Virus record (IMG/VR): IMGVR_UViG_3300008113_000031
Coordinates: 29,786 to 93,785 of that record
From: a virus
Length of the DNA: 64,000 bases
Strand: one strand, 5' to 3'
Of this stretch, positions 39,628-48,106 are shown piece by piece. Under the pieces are notes generated by a model. It was not told the origin of the DNA. It searched no databases and was given only the letters and a program-made list of their open reading frames with translations. How positions within the stretch are numbered: the first letter of the stretch is position 1; each line of letters opens with the position of its first letter. The position numbers and the translations under genes are program-made.

Positions 39628-39654
39628 TTGACTAAGTTTAAGTAGAGGTATAAG
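39628..39654 (+). promoter_or_regulatory. Possible promoter for the 39661 operon
   Basis: TTGACT at 39628-39633 is a good -35 match. TATAAG at 39649-39654 could be the -10, but the spacing is only 15 bases and it lies directly before the ribosome-binding AAGGG and the ATG at 39661, which would leave almost no leader. Weak support. Confidence 0.3.
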
Positions 39655-39660
39655 GGTTAT

Positions 39661-40368
39661 ATGATAATTGAGGATCTGCAAAAGGTTGTCAGTGGAGAAT
39701 CACTGCCTACAAATGTAGCAGACATGTACCTGAGAATATATGTTTCGGACATAGACTGGAAGCCGCACATTGCTAAGCACTGGTCTAATACAAAAAATAA
39801 AATGTCAGAAGAAGAACAAGCTAAAATGCATGTTAGAAAAACAATAGCTTGCGCCAGCCTTATTCCGTTGTATGACAAAAAGGTGATTCCAGATCCTCCA
39901 CAGAACCTTTTATTCTGGTGTCCGACTTGGTCTCAGTTCAATGAAAGAGACTGGGTTGATCTGTATAAAAAAGTTATAGAAGATGATATAAAAGTCAGAA
40001 ACTATAGGAAGAAACTATTGTCTTATGGTGTTGTAGATTCAATAGATTATTTACCGCTTACCAGACAGGCTTTTAACTGGCTATATAGCAAGGCAGAAGA
40101 TGCTAGAGCTATAACAGACAATAAAGAAGACTTAATCAAAAAGTTTGAAAACCTAGTTAAGATATACGGCGGTGCAGTTATATGTAACGTGTTTGCTAAG
40201 CACGAAAATAACGTAGCAAAAGTTCTCAACTGGAGAAGTGGATATTTTATAGAAAAAGAAATATACAAAATCTACAGTCCAGAACAAATATGCAAGATAA
40301 AACAAACGGAAATATCCAGAATAGATCCTAAGTACGTAAAAAAATTAACCAAAAACAAGGAGTCATGA
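39661..40368 (+). CDS. Unknown protein heading the nucleotide metabolism operon
   Basis: A 235-residue, mostly helical and basic protein. It has no membrane segment and no recognisable catalytic motif. It is the first gene after the strong terminator at 39.6 kb and is coupled to the ribonucleotide reductase gene, whose start overlaps its stop. AAGGG lies six bases before the ATG. Its position suggests a role linked to early or middle functions. No family is recognised. Confidence 0.7.
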   Translation: MIIEDLQKVVSGESLPTNVADMYLRIYVSDIDWKPHIAKHWSNTKNKMSEEEQAKMHVRKTIACASLIPLYDKKVIPDPPQNLLFWCPTWSQFNERDWVDLYKKVIEDDIKVRNYRKKLLSYGVVDSIDYLPLTRQAFNWLYSKAEDARAITDNKEDLIKKFENLVKIYGGAVICNVFAKHENNVAKVLNWRSGYFIEKEIYKIYSPEQICKIKQTEISRIDPKYVKKLTKNKES

Positions 40369-42479
40369 TGTCTGTCGAGACAGTAACGCAAGAACAAACA
40401 ACTACAAATTTTAATTTAACAGCCACTAATAAGACCACCAATATGTTCTCTTTTAGAATTAGTGACGACTTTTTATCAACATACAAAACTAAGACCCCAC
40501 CTTTTGGTTATAAAGATGCTGGCGGAAATTCTGTTGGAGAAATTACTTTTCTTCGCACATATTCAAGACTCAAAGAAGATGGAACAAAAGAAACATGGGT
40601 TGACGTTTGTGAAAGAGTAATTAATGGAATGTATTCTCTACAGAAAGATCACTGCAAGAGAAATAGATTGCCATGGAACGATGCTAAGGCTCAAGCATCT
40701 GCAAAGGAAGCATTTGACAGACTGTTTAATTTAAAGTGGACCCCACCAGGAAGAGGCCTTTGGGTTATGGGCACTCAGATAGTAAACGTTCAGAGAAACT
40801 CCGCTGCACTACAAAACTGTGCATTTGTATCAACTGCAGAAATGAATAAATTTAATCCAGCAAAGCCTTTTGGCTTCCTAATGGAAGCATCGATGCTGGG
40901 AGTTGGCGTTGGCTTTGACGACAAAGGTGCAGATAAAGATTTTGCAATTTATGAACCATCAAAGCCATCTGTTGTTGAAGTAATAGAAGACAGTAGAGAG
41001 GGTTGGGTGCAGTCTGTAACAAACCTAATTAATTCTTATCTTAAGGTCGATCAGAATCCAATTGAGTTTGATTACTCTTTAATTCGTCCTGCTGGAACTC
41101 CTATTAAAACATTTGGGGGAACAGCTTCAGGTCCTGGTCCACTTATTAAACTTCACACCGCAATTAATAAACTCTTTAAGGGTCGCGACGGACAAAAGCT
41201 TACAAGAAAAGATATTGCGGACATTGGAAACCTAATTGGTGTTTGTGTTGTTTCTGGAAATGTTAGAAGATCAGCAGAACTTCTCATAGGTAGAATTGAT
41301 GATGAGGATTTTCTTAACCTAAAAAACTCAGAAGTATTTCCAGAAAGAAACTCTTATGATTCTGAAAATCCAGGTTGGGGCTGGATGTCTAATAACTCAG
41401 TAGAAGTGTCGGTTGGTCAAGACCTGTCTCCCATCGTTGATGGAATTGCTAGAAATGGTGAACCAGGTGTTATTTGGTTGGATATGTCTCGCAAATATGG
41501 TCGCCTAGCTGACGCTCCAAACAATAAGGACTGGCGAGTAGCTGGTTATAATCCATGCGCAGAGCAGTCCCTAGAGTCATATGAATGCTGTACTCTTGTG
41601 GAGACATATCTTAATCGCCATGAGTCTCTTGAAGACTATAAGAGAACTTTAAAGTTTGCATACCTTTATGCAAAAACCGTAACTCTTCTTCCTACACACT
41701 GGGAAGAGACAAACGCAATCATGCAGAGAAATCGCCGTATTGGTACTTCAATGTCTGGTGTTGCAAACTTTGCTGATCGTGTCGGCATGCCTGTTCTGAG
41801 AGAGTGGATGGACGAGGGTTATAAGATCGTTAAGAATTATGATACTGTTTATTCTGAATGGCTAGGCATACGTGAATCAATTAAGATGACAACTGTTAAG
41901 CCTTCTGGAACAGTCTCTATTCTTGCCGGCGAGTCACCAGGAGTACATTGGACACCAGGTGGAAAGTACTTCAATAGGACAATTAGATTCTCTAATACAG
42001 AGCCCATGCTTGAGCTATTTAAGATGGCTAATTACATTGTTGAGCCAGCTTCTGAGTCACCAGATACAACATCTGTTGTGTATTTCCCAATTAAATCTGA
42101 AGCAGAAAGATCAGAAAAAGAAGTAACAATCTTTGAGAAGATGGCTTTAGCTGCTGCAGCTCAGAGATATTGGTCAGACAACTCTGTTTCTGTAACGATT
42201 TCTTTTGACGCAGAAAAAGAAAAAGACTACGTAGGTACTGTTTTGCACATGTATGATGGTCAGTTGAAAACTGTATCATTCTTACCAGAAGGCAACGCAA
42301 CGTACCCACAAATGCCTTACACTCAAATCACTGAAGAAGAGTACGAATCATATAAGGGTAAGTTATTCCCTATTGATTTCTCTGGAGTATATGCTGGAAT
42401 GGCTTCCGACGCTATTGGTGAAAATTACTGCACAACTGATGCATGTGAAATTAAGTTTATTAAGGAAAATAGTAAGTAA
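40368..42479 (+). CDS. nrdJ: Adenosylcobalamin-dependent ribonucleoside-triphosphate reductase (class II, monomeric)
   Basis: About 703 residues from the ATG at 40368, which sits five bases after AAGGAGT; the ATG three bases earlier would be too close. Class II RNR features are visible: TPPGRGLWVMGT near residue 125, NCAFVS with the first redox cysteine near 151, and NPCAEQ with the thiyl-radical cysteine and glutamate near 397. A second redox cysteine pair follows in YECCTL, then KPSGTVS, and a C-terminal CTTDAC pair that shuttles electrons to the active site. The length is near that of the monomeric Lactobacillus-type enzyme (about 740). It makes dNTPs from rNTPs without oxygen dependence but needs vitamin B12, so the host must supply or import cobalamin. 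The next genes, ThyX and dCMP deaminase, continue the same pathway. Confidence 0.92.
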   Translation: MSVETVTQEQTTTNFNLTATNKTTNMFSFRISDDFLSTYKTKTPPFGYKDAGGNSVGEITFLRTYSRLKEDGTKETWVDVCERVINGMYSLQKDHCKRNRLPWNDAKAQASAKEAFDRLFNLKWTPPGRGLWVMGTQIVNVQRNSAALQNCAFVSTAEMNKFNPAKPFGFLMEASMLGVGVGFDDKGADKDFAIYEPSKPSVVEVIEDSREGWVQSVTNLINSYLKVDQNPIEFDYSLIRPAGTPIKTFGGTASGPGPLIKLHTAINKLFKGRDGQKLTRKDIADIGNLIGVCVVSGNVRRSAELLIGRIDDEDFLNLKNSEVFPERNSYDSENPGWGWMSNNSVEVSVGQDLSPIVDGIARNGEPGVIWLDMSRKYGRLADAPNNKDWRVAGYNPCAEQSLESYECCTLVETYLNRHESLEDYKRTLKFAYLYAKTVTLLPTHWEETNAIMQRNRRIGTSMSGVANFADRVGMPVLREWMDEGYKIVKNYDTVYSEWLGIRESIKMTTVKPSGTVSILAGESPGVHWTPGGKYFNRTIRFSNTEPMLELFKMANYIVEPASESPDTTSVVYFPIKSEAERSEKEVTIFEKMALAAAAQRYWSDNSVSVTISFDAEKEKDYVGTVLHMYDGQLKTVSFLPEGNATYPQMPYTQITEEEYESYKGKLFPIDFSGVYAGMASDAIGENYCTTDACEIKFIKENSK

Positions 42480-42487
42480 AGATTAAT

Positions 42488-42856
42488 ATGTCAGAGTTTG
42501 AAGATGACGATATAGATAAAATATTTGAACAAATAATAGGATCGGACGGCATGGAGTCCTTAGACGTTCATCAAGTTGATGCTATTATAAGTATTGAAAA
42601 AGTATCTACTGAATCTCTTTTAAAAGAATTTAATTTTATTATACAATCTTTATCTAGGGCTATAAATCACGTATCAGATTTAGGTTTAAGCTTCATGTCA
42701 ATAGAAGGATATGGTTTAGACGACGATTTGCGAGATTTATTGGGAACTATATATAAACTAACAGAGGATTTAGATGAGTATATGGTAGAATTAATGCTTG
42801 AAGAGTCTGATCTACTAGAGGACGAAGAAAACGAAAACGATGAAGAAGATGAGTGA
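42488..42856 (+). CDS. Acidic helical protein, unknown
   Basis: A 122-residue protein with very acidic ends: an Asp-rich start and a C-terminus that is nearly all Glu, Asp and Asn. The middle is amphipathic helix. It overlaps the start of thyX. Such acidic proteins can bind basic partners or mimic DNA, but there is no further evidence here. No family is recognised. Confidence 0.65.
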   Translation: MSEFEDDDIDKIFEQIIGSDGMESLDVHQVDAIISIEKVSTESLLKEFNFIIQSLSRAINHVSDLGLSFMSIEGYGLDDDLRDLLGTIYKLTEDLDEYMVELMLEESDLLEDEENENDEEDE

Positions 42857-43556
42857 AGATAATATAATTGAAGTTTTAAATAACGGATATGTACGATTAG
42901 TTGATTACATGGGCTCCGACCTATCCGTAGTCAACGCAGCAAGAGCTTCTTTTGCAAAAGAAAGCAAAGAGTTCTCCACAAGTGATGCTAGACTTATAGA
43001 CTTTCTTGCTAGAGAAAATCATATGTCTCCATTTCGTCACGCATTTATGACCTTTGAATTCAAGGCTCCATTAATGGTGGCTAGACAGCATTGGAAATAT
43101 GTTGTTGGCTCAGATCACACTATGGACTCTTGGAATGAATCATCAAGAAGATATGTGACTATGGAGCCAGAGTTCTATGTTCCACAATCTAATCAGTGGA
43201 GACTGGCTCCAGAGGATAAAAAGCAGGGCTCTGCTGGTTTATGTGATCCATTTACTGGGGCGGCATTATCTGAGCAGTTAATTAGATATATAGAACAAGG
43301 CGAAGCCTACTATCGTCTTGCTATGGAATCCGGTATAGCGCCAGAGCAAGCAAGATTATTCCTTCCAGCTTACTCTATGCACGTCGTATACAGATGGTCC
43401 TGTAGCTTGCAGTCAGCCTGTTTATTCTTGGTTCAGAGACTTGAAGAACAAGCTCAAGAAGAGATTAGGGATTACGCAGAAGCGGTCTTGATGTTAATCA
43501 AGGACATCTATCCAGTATCAATTAAGGCTTTGGTTGGCAAATACTCTTATGCTTGA
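42849..43556 (+). CDS. thyX: Flavin-dependent thymidylate synthase ThyX
   Basis: About 235 residues; an ATG nine bases upstream (42840) is an alternative start. It overlaps the acidic protein gene. ThyX hallmarks are the FRHAFMTFEFKAPLMVARQHW segment (given in parts: FRH, then a strand, then ARQHW) and SWNESSRRY, the variant signature found in phage ThyX where the classical RHRxxSxNExSxRY is spread by an insert. Later comes LFLPAYSMHVVYRWS, typical of the C-terminal half. The enzyme methylates dUMP to dTMP with methylene-tetrahydrofolate and FADH2. With the deaminase just downstream supplying dUMP, it serves dTTP production for phage DNA. Confidence 0.92.
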   Translation: MSEDNIIEVLNNGYVRLVDYMGSDLSVVNAARASFAKESKEFSTSDARLIDFLARENHMSPFRHAFMTFEFKAPLMVARQHWKYVVGSDHTMDSWNESSRRYVTMEPEFYVPQSNQWRLAPEDKKQGSAGLCDPFTGAALSEQLIRYIEQGEAYYRLAMESGIAPEQARLFLPAYSMHVVYRWSCSLQSACLFLVQRLEEQAQEEIRDYAEAVLMLIKDIYPVSIKALVGKYSYA

Positions 43557-43713
43557 TGTACTGTATATAGTTTTATTTTCAGTTTTGATAAACTGGATGA
43601 TTAGTTTATCTATACTTTTTCAGGTATCAAGTGATACAAAAATTAAGATTAGATCTGGTATACTGTTGTTTCTATCGGGAATTATTAGTGGGTATATAGT
43701 TTATCTGTTATGA
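43549..43713 (+). CDS. Small two-helix membrane protein
   Basis: A 54-residue gene. The ATG at 43549 overlaps the end of thyX by 8 bases, and the TGA overlaps the ATG of the deaminase gene (ATGA), so it is closed in on both sides like a real operon member. Two hydrophobic segments can be read: LYIVLFSVLINWMISLSILF and, after a short basic linker, GILLFLSGIISGYIVYLL. It probably lies in the inner membrane. Function unknown; small phage membrane proteins of this kind often act in superinfection control or lysis timing, but nothing here shows that. Confidence 0.7.
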   Translation: MLDVLYIVLFSVLINWMISLSILFQVSSDTKIKIRSGILLFLSGIISGYIVYLL

Positions 43714-44168
43714 CTTATGGTGATTTAACAAGAAAAGATTTGCAGTATATGCAGATGTGCTATAGTGCAGCTACAATATTTTCAACATGTGGAAAGAAAA
43801 AGTACGCTGCCATATTAGTTGATGAGTATGGGCATATTGTAGGCTTTGGTTATAATGGTGGACCAAGTGGGTCTCTTCACTGCGAAGACGGCGGATGTCC
43901 TAGATTCAAAGAGATGTCCCCAAGTGGATCAAACTATGACAACTGCATTTCTATACATGCAGAAGCAAATGCACTGCTACATTCAGACTACAGCTCTAGG
44001 GCTAAAAAGCTTTATGTCAACGGTCCCCCATGTCTTTCTTGTGCTAAGCTAATAGCAAATAGTACAATCACTGATGTATACTATGTTACTGATAGCGACT
44101 ATGAAAACTGGGAATCAGTTGAACTATTTCTTAACTCCGCCGGAGTTTCAACACACAAGATCAAATAA
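43710..44168 (+). CDS. Deoxycytidylate (dCMP) deaminase
   Basis: A 152-residue cytidine-deaminase fold protein. Zinc ligands and the catalytic glutamate are in HAEANAL (His83, Glu85) and PPCLSC (Cys108, Cys111). An additional Cys/His-rich loop (HCEDGGC, residues 57-63) lies in the position of the second zinc site known in phage T4 dCMP deaminase. It turns dCMP into dUMP, feeding ThyX encoded just upstream. The start overlaps the stop of the small membrane gene and the stop touches the next gene. Confidence 0.9.
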   Translation: MTYGDLTRKDLQYMQMCYSAATIFSTCGKKKYAAILVDEYGHIVGFGYNGGPSGSLHCEDGGCPRFKEMSPSGSNYDNCISIHAEANALLHSDYSSRAKKLYVNGPPCLSCAKLIANSTITDVYYVTDSDYENWESVELFLNSAGVSTHKIK

Positions 44169-44413
44169 TGGCAGCATCTAAAGTAAATTACGTAGTATTG
44201 TATTCTGGACATAGTCAAGTCTATGGTTGTTCTTCTAAGAAAATTGCTTTAGAATCACCGCCTCCTGAGGGCTGTTCACTATCTGATAAAAAAATCTTAT
44301 TTATAACTTTTGAGCCAGACACTAATCAACTTTCTGTACATAAGGTTGATGACGAAGAGGTGCAAGGTGCAGATATTAAGGTAAAAAAAGAAAAGAAAAC
44401 GGAAGATGAGTAA
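44168..44413 (+). CDS. Small unknown protein
   Basis: An 81-residue protein with an N-terminal beta-rich half (NYVVLYSGHSQVYGC) and a lysine/glutamate-rich C-terminus. Its start coincides with the end of the deaminase gene and its end overlaps the next start by 8 bases. No family is recognised. Confidence 0.65.
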   Translation: MAASKVNYVVLYSGHSQVYGCSSKKIALESPPPEGCSLSDKKILFITFEPDTNQLSVHKVDDEEVQGADIKVKKEKKTEDE

Positions 44414-44639
44414 AGGGATCAAAAAGAAAGTAACTGTTAAGCTCCTACCAGGGGAGGCATTTTTTGTGGCAAATGTTGAGGTACTTCAGCACATAGCCCA
44501 AACGTATGCTTTCCTATCAGAGGGGTGCGATATACAGGAAGACAAATTATTGTGGCTTGCGGTATCTGAAGATATAGCAGGTTGGATTAGTGAAACATAT
44601 TATTCTGGTCAGGAAAATGAACAAGAAGAAGAATGGTGA
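44406..44639 (+). CDS. Small unknown protein
   Basis: A 77-residue protein. It has a basic start, a short beta-hairpin (VTVKLLPGEAFFVANVEVL) and a helical end with many Glu and Gln. It overlaps genes on both sides. No membrane segment and no recognised family. Confidence 0.65.
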   Translation: MSKGIKKKVTVKLLPGEAFFVANVEVLQHIAQTYAFLSEGCDIQEDKLLWLAVSEDIAGWISETYYSGQENEQEEEW

Positions 44640-44901
44640 AGTACTTGTATTTTTACTTGCGTGTTTTTCCGTAGGTATAATTGCTGGTAGTATTTCAAAA
44701 AATAAATTGAAAAAAAATATTAGTCAAAATTCTTTGACAATACAAAACTATGTTAATAGATTATCTGAGTTTGATCTTACTGAAACTAAATCAGCTTCAG
44801 AATTATTTTTTGACTTAATGTCCACAGGGTTTCATCCACAATCTGCTTTTGATATAGTGGCTAAAGAATGTATTGATGTTGGAGAAAAATTTAATGATTG
44901 A
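44617..44901 (+). CDS. Small membrane-anchored protein
   Basis: About 94 residues from the ATG at 44617, four bases after AGGA and overlapping the upstream gene. Basic residues (MNKKKNGE) are followed by one hydrophobic segment (VLVFLLACFSVGIIAGSI), then a polar helical domain. This is the layout of an N-terminal signal anchor with a cytoplasmic or periplasmic tail. The segment LACFSVG could also be read as a weak lipobox, but no clear lipoprotein motif is present. Function unknown. It overlaps the glycosyltransferase gene by 8 bases. Confidence 0.65.
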   Translation: MNKKKNGEVLVFLLACFSVGIIAGSISKNKLKKNISQNSLTIQNYVNRLSEFDLTETKSASELFFDLMSTGFHPQSAFDIVAKECIDVGEKFND

Positions 44902-45709
44902 TTTATGTGTAGTTAATTACAACACAAGACCACTACTGCAGAGATTTTTGGACACGCTGCACTCAGATTTATATAGTCCAAATGGCGCGCTCGTAAAAAA
45001 CTGGAATCTATATATCACTGATAATGATTCTACTGATGATTTCATTCCGTGGATTAGACAAAATGAAGAGCGATACCTTATAAATAGAACTTATCTTAGA
45101 CAAAATATTGGTTACTCAGCAGCCATTAATATGATGGCTAGCAAAAGTGATGGAGATATAATCGGCGTTCTTAATGGTGACGTATGGATGACATCAGAAG
45201 ATTGCGTTAAGATAGAAAATATTTTTAACGATAATCCAGATGTTCATATTCTTGGTCCAAAGCAAAGAGATGAAAATGGCTTCATCACACACGCTGGCAT
45301 TATTGGAACAAACATTACTCCCAAGCACAGAGGGTGGAGAGAACATGATCCGCAAGATCTTTTATATAAGGACAGAATTAATTGCGTAACGGTATCCGGT
45401 TCTGCTTATTTTGTTAGAAGAGATGTTTGGAATGACCTTACAAATAATCCAAAATACAGAGAAATTTACCCTGATGCAATAGGAGCATTCTTGCCAACTC
45501 CTCATTATTATGAGGAAACTTGGTGTTCGTACTTTGCTAGACATCTTGGTTACAATGTAGTATATGATGGCTCTGTGTCAATAGGTCACAGTTGGCACGC
45601 TTCTACTCCAAAACCAGGACAAGGCGTAAGTCATGCGGATAGATACTTTCCAGTGTCTAGAGAAATTTTTAGAAAAGCCTGTGACCATATAGGAATAGAA
45701 AGAGATTAA
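44894..45709 (+). CDS. Family 2-type glycosyltransferase
   Basis: About 271 residues from the ATG at 44894, eight bases after GGAGA; upstream in-frame codons lack a ribosome-binding site. GT2-fold signs are the N-terminal VVNYNTR strand, the nucleotide-binding DNDSTDD, GYSAAINMM, and a DxD-like LNGDVW. A tryptophan/histidine-rich acceptor side follows (YYEETWCSYFARHLGY, then GHSWHAS). It would transfer a sugar from a nucleotide-sugar to an unknown acceptor: a modified base, a virion protein or a host surface glycan. A second GT2-type gene lies at 48359. Confidence 0.85.
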   Translation: MIDLCVVNYNTRPLLQRFLDTLHSDLYSPNGALVKNWNLYITDNDSTDDFIPWIRQNEERYLINRTYLRQNIGYSAAINMMASKSDGDIIGVLNGDVWMTSEDCVKIENIFNDNPDVHILGPKQRDENGFITHAGIIGTNITPKHRGWREHDPQDLLYKDRINCVTVSGSAYFVRRDVWNDLTNNPKYREIYPDAIGAFLPTPHYYEETWCSYFARHLGYNVVYDGSVSIGHSWHASTPKPGQGVSHADRYFPVSREIFRKACDHIGIERD

Positions 45710-45710
45710 A

Positions 45711-46109
45711 ATGAGTGATAAATTAAATCCATGGATTTACAATGCAGAAGTTAAAAAAGTTGTTGATGGAGATACATTTGATATCGTCATCGACCTTGGC
45801 TTTGATACCTTGAGAAAGGGAAGAGTCCGACTTTATGGTGTAAATACACCAGAAAGCAGAACTTCTAATATAGAAGAAAAGAAGCAAGGTTTAGCTGCAA
45901 AAGAATTTACAGAACAGTGGCTTGCAAAGGCTCAAAATTGGGTTAAGATAGAAACTATAATTGATAAAAATGAAAAGTATGGAAGAGTGCTTGCAAAAGT
46001 CTGGGACAAAGATGGAAACTGTTTGAATACCGACATAGTTTCTGCCGGCTTGGCTAGAGAATATTATGGAGTTGGCGACAAAACTTGGACTGAATTCAAA
46101 AATGGCTAA
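45711..46109 (+). CDS. Staphylococcal-nuclease-like (thermonuclease) protein
   Basis: A 132-residue protein that starts one base after the glycosyltransferase gene. It shows the SNase pattern: VVDGDTFDIVIDLGF, then RVRLYGVNTPES with the catalytic-type Arg and Glu, and KYGRVLAKVW with the second Arg. All catalytic-type residues are present, so a calcium-dependent nuclease that cuts DNA and RNA is likely. No signal peptide, so it should act in the cytoplasm, for example in host DNA degradation or repair. A related domain ends the giant hub protein at 12.8-13.5 kb. Confidence 0.88.
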   Translation: MSDKLNPWIYNAEVKKVVDGDTFDIVIDLGFDTLRKGRVRLYGVNTPESRTSNIEEKKQGLAAKEFTEQWLAKAQNWVKIETIIDKNEKYGRVLAKVWDKDGNCLNTDIVSAGLAREYYGVGDKTWTEFKNG

Positions 46110-46115
46110 CCCATA

Positions 46116-47312
46116 ATGCTTGTCAGTGAGTTGGATATTCCTTTTGTTAAAAATACATACACTAGATTTGAGCAAAGAGAAGAAACATTTGCCTTAAGAG
46201 ATCAAACTTGGATAGGCAAAAATAATATAGGCTATGTCCTCTTTAGACACGAAGATATTAATAATGTTTTAAAAGACAGTCGCTGGCATACTGCCATAGG
46301 ATTACTTGCTGAGTTAAATACCAACCTTCCTGCAGAGTTTAAGCAGAGAAGAAAAAATGGTTTAATGGCACTTAATGATAAAGCTCATTCAAGGTTAAAA
46401 AAATTAGTAGTGCCAGCTTTTACCGCTAGGCACTCCGATAGTCTTAGGCCGTTTATGGGTTTGTTAATGAATGAACTTATTGACTCATTGGCAACAAAAC
46501 AAACAATAGACTTACAGAAGGATATTTTTAACTATTACCCGATACCAATTCTATGTAAGTTATTTGGTATACCTAGTAGTGACTGGAAAATGTTTAGCGA
46601 TTGGTCCTACTTAATGTTTAATATATTTAACTTAAGCGGCGAAATTAATCAAGAAAAAGTATCAAGTGCTCAAAAAGAATTTGATGAGTATACTTCTGAT
46701 CTTATTTCTTATAAGAGAAAAAACCTAACAGATGACTTACTTTCTAGTCTAATTAAATCAGAACAAGATGGAGATCTTTTATCCACAGAAGAGCTGATTA
46801 TGCTCATAGAAATAATTATTGCTAGTGGAATTGACACCACAAGATGCCAATTGGGTTTATGCTCTAAGACAGTCTTGGATTATAATTTACAAAATAAAGA
46901 AATAAAAAATTATTTAGAAGAAATTATTAGATATGATTCAGTGCTTAGGGGAACTGTAAGAATAGCTTCCGAAGATATTTCCTATAAAGATACCGTTTTT
47001 CCCAAGGGCACTTTAGTTTATTTAAATATTGTTTCCGCAAACTTTGATTCAACAGTTTTTTATAATCCAAATGAAATAATTCTTGATAGAAAAGAATTAC
47101 ATAAAACACTATCTTTTGGTTCTGGCCTACACTATTGTTTAGGCGTAGCCTTAGCTAAGGCAGAAATTGAAGAGGGTCTAAGTGTGTTGTTTTCTAGAAT
47201 AGGTGATAGAATAGAATCATGGGAAGCAACCAGCTTGCCAGTTACATCAGTAATAAATGGATTAGACTCTTTAAAGGTAACATTAAATGCAGACATTTCT
47301 TCCGTATCCTGA
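46116..47312 (+). CDS. Cytochrome P450
   Basis: A 398-residue protein, the normal length of a soluble bacterial P450. All the signature parts are in order. KAHSRLKKLVVPAFT is the C-helix heme-propionate region near residue 90. ASGIDTT (residues 236-242) is the oxygen-activating I-helix, E269-x-x-R272 in LEEIIRYDS is the K-helix, and SANFDSTVF is the meander region. FGSGLHYCLG (334-343) carries the heme-ligand Cys341. No transmembrane anchor is present, so it should take electrons from a ferredoxin. No ferredoxin or reductase gene is in the window, so host partners are implied. It overlaps the next gene by 26 bases, and its AT-rich, AGA-type codons match the phage, which suggests an old acquisition. 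The substrate is unknown. Confidence 0.92.
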   Translation: MLVSELDIPFVKNTYTRFEQREETFALRDQTWIGKNNIGYVLFRHEDINNVLKDSRWHTAIGLLAELNTNLPAEFKQRRKNGLMALNDKAHSRLKKLVVPAFTARHSDSLRPFMGLLMNELIDSLATKQTIDLQKDIFNYYPIPILCKLFGIPSSDWKMFSDWSYLMFNIFNLSGEINQEKVSSAQKEFDEYTSDLISYKRKNLTDDLLSSLIKSEQDGDLLSTEELIMLIEIIIASGIDTTRCQLGLCSKTVLDYNLQNKEIKNYLEEIIRYDSVLRGTVRIASEDISYKDTVFPKGTLVYLNIVSANFDSTVFYNPNEIILDRKELHKTLSFGSGLHYCLGVALAKAEIEEGLSVLFSRIGDRIESWEATSLPVTSVINGLDSLKVTLNADISSVS

Positions 47313-47691
47313 TTTTGTACAGTCAATAAAAGTTCTAGACTATCGTCGGCTCGGCAAGCAACGCGTAGAAACATTCCAGGTACTTAACATTCTATTGGAT
47401 AGAACTCCAACTAAAGGATGGCGCAATCACCCAGTCACCCGTATGTGGACTGGCTACGAAGAAGCCCTAAAGCTGTATCAGAATTACACTATACTAGAGT
47501 GGATAGACAGAGGCTATAATAACACTATGAAGTTTGAAGACATAGATCATTCTTCAATTGTTTATCCATCATGGTTTGGTAGCGATGAATTTCATAGGTC
47601 TCATAGGTCTAATCTCTTAAGAAAAGATTACGAATATTATTCTCAATACTTTGACGATCCAGCAGATTTAGAGTATTATTGGCCAGTATGA
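47287..47691 (+). CDS. MSMEG_6728-like family protein, with a normal in-frame CGG
   Basis: A 134-residue protein. It starts with MQTFLPYPDF, followed by VLDYRRLGKQRVE and later GWRNHPVTRMW. This is the pattern of a small family known mainly from actinobacteria and their phages (MSMEG_6728-like), sometimes compared with pyrimidine-dimer glycosylases. The role is not established here. The codon at 47347 is CGG and lies in the conserved DYRRLGKQR motif, so it is read as Arg. It is followed by C, unlike the nine shift sites, and a shift there would soon end at TAG. Arg codons are mixed (CGT, CGC, CGG beside AGA/AGG), more GC-rich than in the neighbours, perhaps a sign of recent transfer from the host. 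Confidence 0.8.
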   Translation: MQTFLPYPDFVQSIKVLDYRRLGKQRVETFQVLNILLDRTPTKGWRNHPVTRMWTGYEEALKLYQNYTILEWIDRGYNNTMKFEDIDHSSIVYPSWFGSDEFHRSHRSNLLRKDYEYYSQYFDDPADLEYYWPV

Positions 47692-48092
47692 GTATTGCAG
47701 TTTACTTAGCTGGAGCCATGGATTATGTTGGTGACTACGCCAAGGGATGGCGTAAGTCGGCAACTGAGTCGTTAATGTTGTTGGGCTATAGGGTTTATGA
47801 CCCCACTTCTATTCCAGAAGAACCCAATATGACCCCGGATGAAATAGCTCAAAAAAATCTCTTCATGCAGAAAAAATCGGATATTTTGCTGGTAGAATAC
47901 ATGCTAGAAAACAGAGCATACATAGGAACTGATTACGAAATGGCTTGGGCAAAAATGAACAATCAGCCATGCGTAGTTATGTGCTCTAATCAAAACAAAG
48001 ATCGCCCATATATGAAATATATGGCAACAAAACTTGCAGACAACCTGCAAGATGCTATAGAATATATAGCAATTCATTATCCAACTAACTAA
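47688..48092 (+). CDS. Nucleoside 2-deoxyribosyltransferase-like protein
   Basis: About 134 residues from the ATG at 47688, which overlaps the TGA of the upstream gene. It begins with the Rossmann-like VYLAGAMDY strand-loop and has DILLVEYML in the middle, then GTDYEMAWA with a Glu that lies where the nucleophile sits in the family, and VVMCSNQNKDRPYM. The fold is shared by nucleoside 2-deoxyribosyltransferases, which exchange bases on deoxyribosides, and by nucleotide hydrolases. A role in nucleotide salvage or in supplying a modified nucleotide is possible. Confidence 0.75.
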   Translation: MSIAVYLAGAMDYVGDYAKGWRKSATESLMLLGYRVYDPTSIPEEPNMTPDEIAQKNLFMQKKSDILLVEYMLENRAYIGTDYEMAWAKMNNQPCVVMCSNQNKDRPYMKYMATKLADNLQDAIEYIAIHYPTN

Positions 48093-48106
48093 CAAAAGGA
48101 ATAAAA

